Origin: Cytobacillus horneckiae
GTDB taxonomy: Bacteria > Bacillota > Bacilli > Bacillales > Cytobacillaceae
Length of the DNA: 64,000 nucleotides
Direction of reading: 5' to 3'
Assembly (NCBI RefSeq): GCF_002835735.1
Contig: NZ_PISD01000028.1
Coordinates: forward strand, 1 to 64,000
Below the pieces are notes generated by a model. The model was given only the letters and a program-made list of their open reading frames with translations, ran no database searches and was not told the origin of the DNA. The position numbers and the translations under genes are program-made. Position 1 is the stretch's first letter; each line of letters begins with the position of its first letter. This document shows, piece after piece, positions 61,713 to 64,000 of the stretch.

Positions 61713-62567
61713 CTATATACGCATTAATGCGCCATTAGGCTTTGGTAACTCTTGCTCTGTTATCTGATTCATTTTACAAAAATGTTCAAAAAATTGTTGT
61801 GCCAGCTCTCGTTCCTTTGGGTCACTTTTCAACGAAACTATATCATGCAAGATTTGAGCCATCCATGAATTATCAAAATAACGGTATTTACCTGTATTCC
61901 ATGACATTTTTTTGGGGAACTTCTCATTTACATAATATTCCCAGAAAAGCATCTGATCCGACTCCTGTTCTGTAAGTTGGAGTCTGTATTTGGTATGAGC
62001 AGGGATATTCCCATCTTCACAAAGCTTACCGACAAAACCTTCATTCACCATATAGACACCTAAGATACGTCTGTCTTTTTCAGGCATGCCGGAATCTATT
62101 GCTGTTAACAGGACAGCGCTATTTTGGTGCAAGCGGATGGGTTTGTTTGGCTTCCCCTTGTTATTGCCACTTTTTATTGCGCCTGAAAAAACCTTCCACT
62201 CTGAAAAAGAACTATTCTGTTCATCTGTGTCACACCAAAATACCATTTGTGATTCGGGATGAAGTTTATGATTTTTCATAAGTTTTTCATATTCCAAGCG
62301 AAGTTCTTGTTTTTTTCGTAGTAGTTTTTTTTCCTCTTCCTTCTTCCATTCTTCCTCCTTTCGTTCCATTTCCTTTTCTTGTATAATTTTTTCAAGTGAA
62401 ATAGCAGCACTTTTATCATGCAGTTTTAGGTGCTTTCCAAATACGTCAGGAAAAACAAACTTTTTATTTTCCGTTGCGAAAAGTATTTCAATACTAGAAT
62501 CATTATGTTTCACTATACTACCCATGCCAAAACGCTTGTGTGTAACTTTCTTATTGATTAGATTCAT
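61713..62567 (-). CDS. Hypothetical protein with N-terminal KOW/Tudor-like segment and coiled coil
   Basis: A 284-residue protein of unknown function. Residues 1-50 (VTHKRFGMGSIVKHNDSSIE, ILFATENKKFVF) resemble the small beta-barrel found at the C-terminus of UvrD/PcrA helicases. Residues about 58-95 form a charged coiled coil (EKEMERKEEEWKKEEEKKLL). Residues about 105-284 form a separate domain (MVFWCDTDEQNSS, RRILGVYMVNEGFVGKL, KMSWNTGKYRYFDN). The ATG has CAAGGAGGAC upstream. It stands alone between gaps. The Tudor-like part may bind nucleic acid or protein; this is inference. Confidence 0.75.
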   Translation of the reverse strand: MNLINKKVTHKRFGMGSIVKHNDSSIEILFATENKKFVFPDVFGKHLKLHDKSAAISLEKIIQEKEMERKEEEWKKEEEKKLLRKKQELRLEYEKLMKNHKLHPESQMVFWCDTDEQNSSFSEWKVFSGAIKSGNNKGKPNKPIRLHQNSAVLLTAIDSGMPEKDRRILGVYMVNEGFVGKLCEDGNIPAHTKYRLQLTEQESDQMLFWEYYVNEKFPKKMSWNTGKYRYFDNSWMAQILHDIVSLKSDPKERELAQQFFEHFCKMNQITEQELPKPNGALMRI

Positions 62568-63257
62568 TATTCTAGTCCTCCTTGTAGAATAAAAACTCGG
62601 TTACTATTTGATAGTAAATTGATCATATTATTCAACCAACTTACACTTAAGACTCACAAAACTATTTGAATTTTCCTTCAGTTTAAAAAGAATATTAAAA
62701 AAACGTATCCATAATTCTATCTGCAAAAAAACACAGCGGAATTCGGAATACGATTAAAAAACAAATGTAAGACTATTGTAACATTTTTTTAAAAAAATTA
62801 CAAATTAATTATTGACAACACAATTTATTGCGAGGTAAAATAAAGTTTTATTCTCTTCAATTCATGAAATAATTATGAGACAAAGGCCACCAAAAAGTCG
62901 CGACACTTCTGAAAAACCCTATAAATAACTTAGTGTTACAAGTAGAAGGCATAAAGAACAAAGGAAGGCATTATTAGTAATCCACAAGAAGCTATTATCT
63001 CAATGGAATTGTTTAGAAAAATGTTCTTTACAGCCCCCACTCTACTGTGCGGTCTATGAAAAAGAAGGTGGTTTCGAAGCAATCATCAAAATGGTTCTTA
63101 TACGTAGGAGCGATGCTCGTCATGGTAAAAAGTCCTGTAGGCTTATACCATTAATGAAGACTTTCTCAAGGAAATGATTCTGTATACTATTCGTTCACTT
63201 CTTCAAGAAATAGTAATAAAAAAACGAATTCCGAAATCAGGAATCCGTTCTTAATCA
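62568..63257. other. Long intergenic region, no confident gene
   Basis: AT-rich. A frame at 63056-63154 encodes KKKVVSKQSSKWFLYVGAML then VMVKSPVGLYH. It has the look of a signal or membrane anchor but no ribosome site, and may be the start of a truncated gene. The GTAGGAGCGATGCTCGTCATGG segment at 63106 faintly resembles a piece of the spacer at 7213 but too weakly to call a repeat. Confidence 0.4.
63219..63254 (-). terminator. Terminator of rlmD
   Basis: Minus strand AACGGATTCC-tgattt-CGGAATTCGTTTTTTT, located immediately after the rlmD stop at 63258. Confidence 0.85.
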
Positions 63258-64000
63258 TTATACTAACTCCAACCACGCGACAGCTTCACAATGTACAGTC
63301 TGCGGAAACATATCCACCGGCTGCACTTCCACTGTCTTATATCCCCCGTCCTCCAGCACACGTAAATCCCGTGCAAGTGTTCCCGGATTACAAGAAACAT
63401 AAACAACCTTCTTCGGTTTCATATCAATAATCGTCTGCAATAATGCTTCATCGCAGCCTTTGCGCGGTGGGTCGACGACTAGGACATCGGCAGAATTGCC
63501 TTGCTCATACCACTTTGGAATGACTTCCTCTGCTTTTCCGACGGCAAAGTCTGCATTGCGAATATCGTTGAGGTCCGCATTGCGCTTCGCATCCTCAATG
63601 GCTTCAGGGACGATCTCGACACCGAAGACTTTCTTTGCTTTTTGCGCTAAAAATAATGAAATGGTGCCGATTCCGCAATAAGCATCAATGACTTCTTCTT
63701 CGCCAGTTAGGTTAGCGTACTCTAATGCTTTTTCGTACAATACCTTTGTTTGGTCAGGGTTTACCTGATAGAAAGAACGCGCGGAGATGGCGAATTTGAT
63801 GGCGCCGATATAGTCATAGATGACTTCTTCTCCCCAAAGGACACGGGTTTCTTCACCCATGATGACATTGGTTTTCTTGCTGTTAATATTATGAACGATC
63901 GATTTTACGCCTGAGATTTCGGCTGTAATTTCTTCAATGACCTTGTTTTTGTTTGACAGGTCCTTTGTTCTTGTGACTAGGACGATCATGACTTCACCGG
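63258..64000 (-). CDS. rlmD: 23S rRNA (uracil-C5)-methyltransferase, RlmD-like (partial)
   Basis: The C-terminal part of an RNA m5U methyltransferase of the RlmD/RlmCD (TrmA) family; the reading frame stays open through the window edge. It uses S-adenosylmethionine to methylate C5 of a uridine in 23S rRNA. Visible motifs are [20 protein letters not shown], the SAM-binding [34 protein letters not shown], and the catalytic cysteine in [14 protein letters not shown], closing [17 protein letters not shown]. The frame continues upstream as GEVMIVLV, so the internal ATG at 63989 is not the start. A decayed partial copy exists at 55928-56124. Confidence 0.9.
   Translation of the reverse strand, partial: GEVMIVLVTRTKDLSNKNKVIEEITAEISGVKSIVHNINSKKTNVIMGEETRVLWGEEVIYDYIGAIKFAISARSFYQVNPDQTKVLYEKALEYANLTGEEEVIDAYCGIGTISLFLAQKAKKVFGVEIVPEAIEDAKRNADLNDIRNADFAVGKAEEVIPKWYEQGNSADVLVVDPPRKGCDEALLQTIIDMKPKKVVYVSCNPGTLARDLRVLEDGGYKTVEVQPVDMFPQTVHCEAVAWLELV

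Noticed and set aside
1-64000. Insertion sequences, prophage, tRNA or rRNA genes
   Set aside because: No transposase, integrase, phage structural genes, terminal inverted repeats with target duplications, or cloverleaf/rRNA sequence was recognised. Rare-frame or very short RNA genes could be missed by eye.

Overview
The window looks like a chromosomal segment of a low-GC, endospore-forming member of the Bacillaceae. The evidence is the AT-rich sequence, strong AGGAGG ribosome sites with frequent TTG/GTG starts, a ComK homologue, a HemAT-type globin chemoreceptor, YwqH/YwqI/LXG type VII secretion cargo, a probable gamma-type spore protein, CcpA cre-like sites and a PyrR attenuator. I saw no rRNA, tRNA, insertion sequence or CRISPR array. 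No species is assigned.

Layout. 0-7.8 kb: a GntR regulator with two matching operators, a nonsense-broken nucleotidyltransferase, a secreted alkaline phosphatase, an internally deleted FAD oxidase relic, HemAT, a secreted M14 carboxypeptidase and an AHSA1-like protein. 8-13 kb: an aromatic (beta-ketoadipate entry) region on the minus strand with catA, catB, a DUF3870 protein and a DASS transporter. Three of its transcription units start with a related structured leader followed by a terminator. 13.4-17.4 kb: an LXG polymorphic-toxin locus. 18-21 kb: an acetaldehyde dehydrogenase/4-hydroxy-2-oxovalerate aldolase pair with an IclR regulator. 22-32.8 kb: a complete trans-4-hydroxyproline catabolic island, controlled by a sigma-54 activator lying between two -24/-12 promoters. 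It carries epimerase, dehydrogenase components, deaminase, semialdehyde dehydrogenase and a symporter, plus a proline-racemase paralogue that has lost both catalytic cysteines.

33-43 kb is an AT-rich accessory block: a ComK homologue, two adjacent DGQHR/DndB-like proteins, a Nudix hydrolase, a PLD-SF2 helicase-DUF3427-like fusion and a UPF1-like SF1 helicase. It is the best candidate here for an undescribed defence or DNA/RNA-processing system. 43.4-49 kb holds codBA under a PyrR attenuator, an alcohol dehydrogenase and sstT. 49-52 kb holds a 51-bp tandem repeat and an immune-inhibitor-A-like M6 protease. 52.8-55.6 kb is a second, smaller LXG locus. 55.9-60.5 kb contains relics that duplicate nearby genes (an rlmD fragment and a degenerate immunity-gene copy) around a TetR-controlled short-chain fatty acid transporter and acyl-CoA synthetase pair. 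The window ends inside rlmD.

How the genes fit together. The segment is rich in catabolic modules feeding central metabolism: catechol to muconolactone, hydroxyproline to 2-oxoglutarate, 4-hydroxy-2-oxovalerate to pyruvate and acetyl-CoA, short-chain fatty acid uptake and activation, and cytosine salvage. Each has its own regulator or RNA leader. These are interleaved with competition and defence genes and with many decayed gene fragments, which suggests a recombination-prone accessory region.
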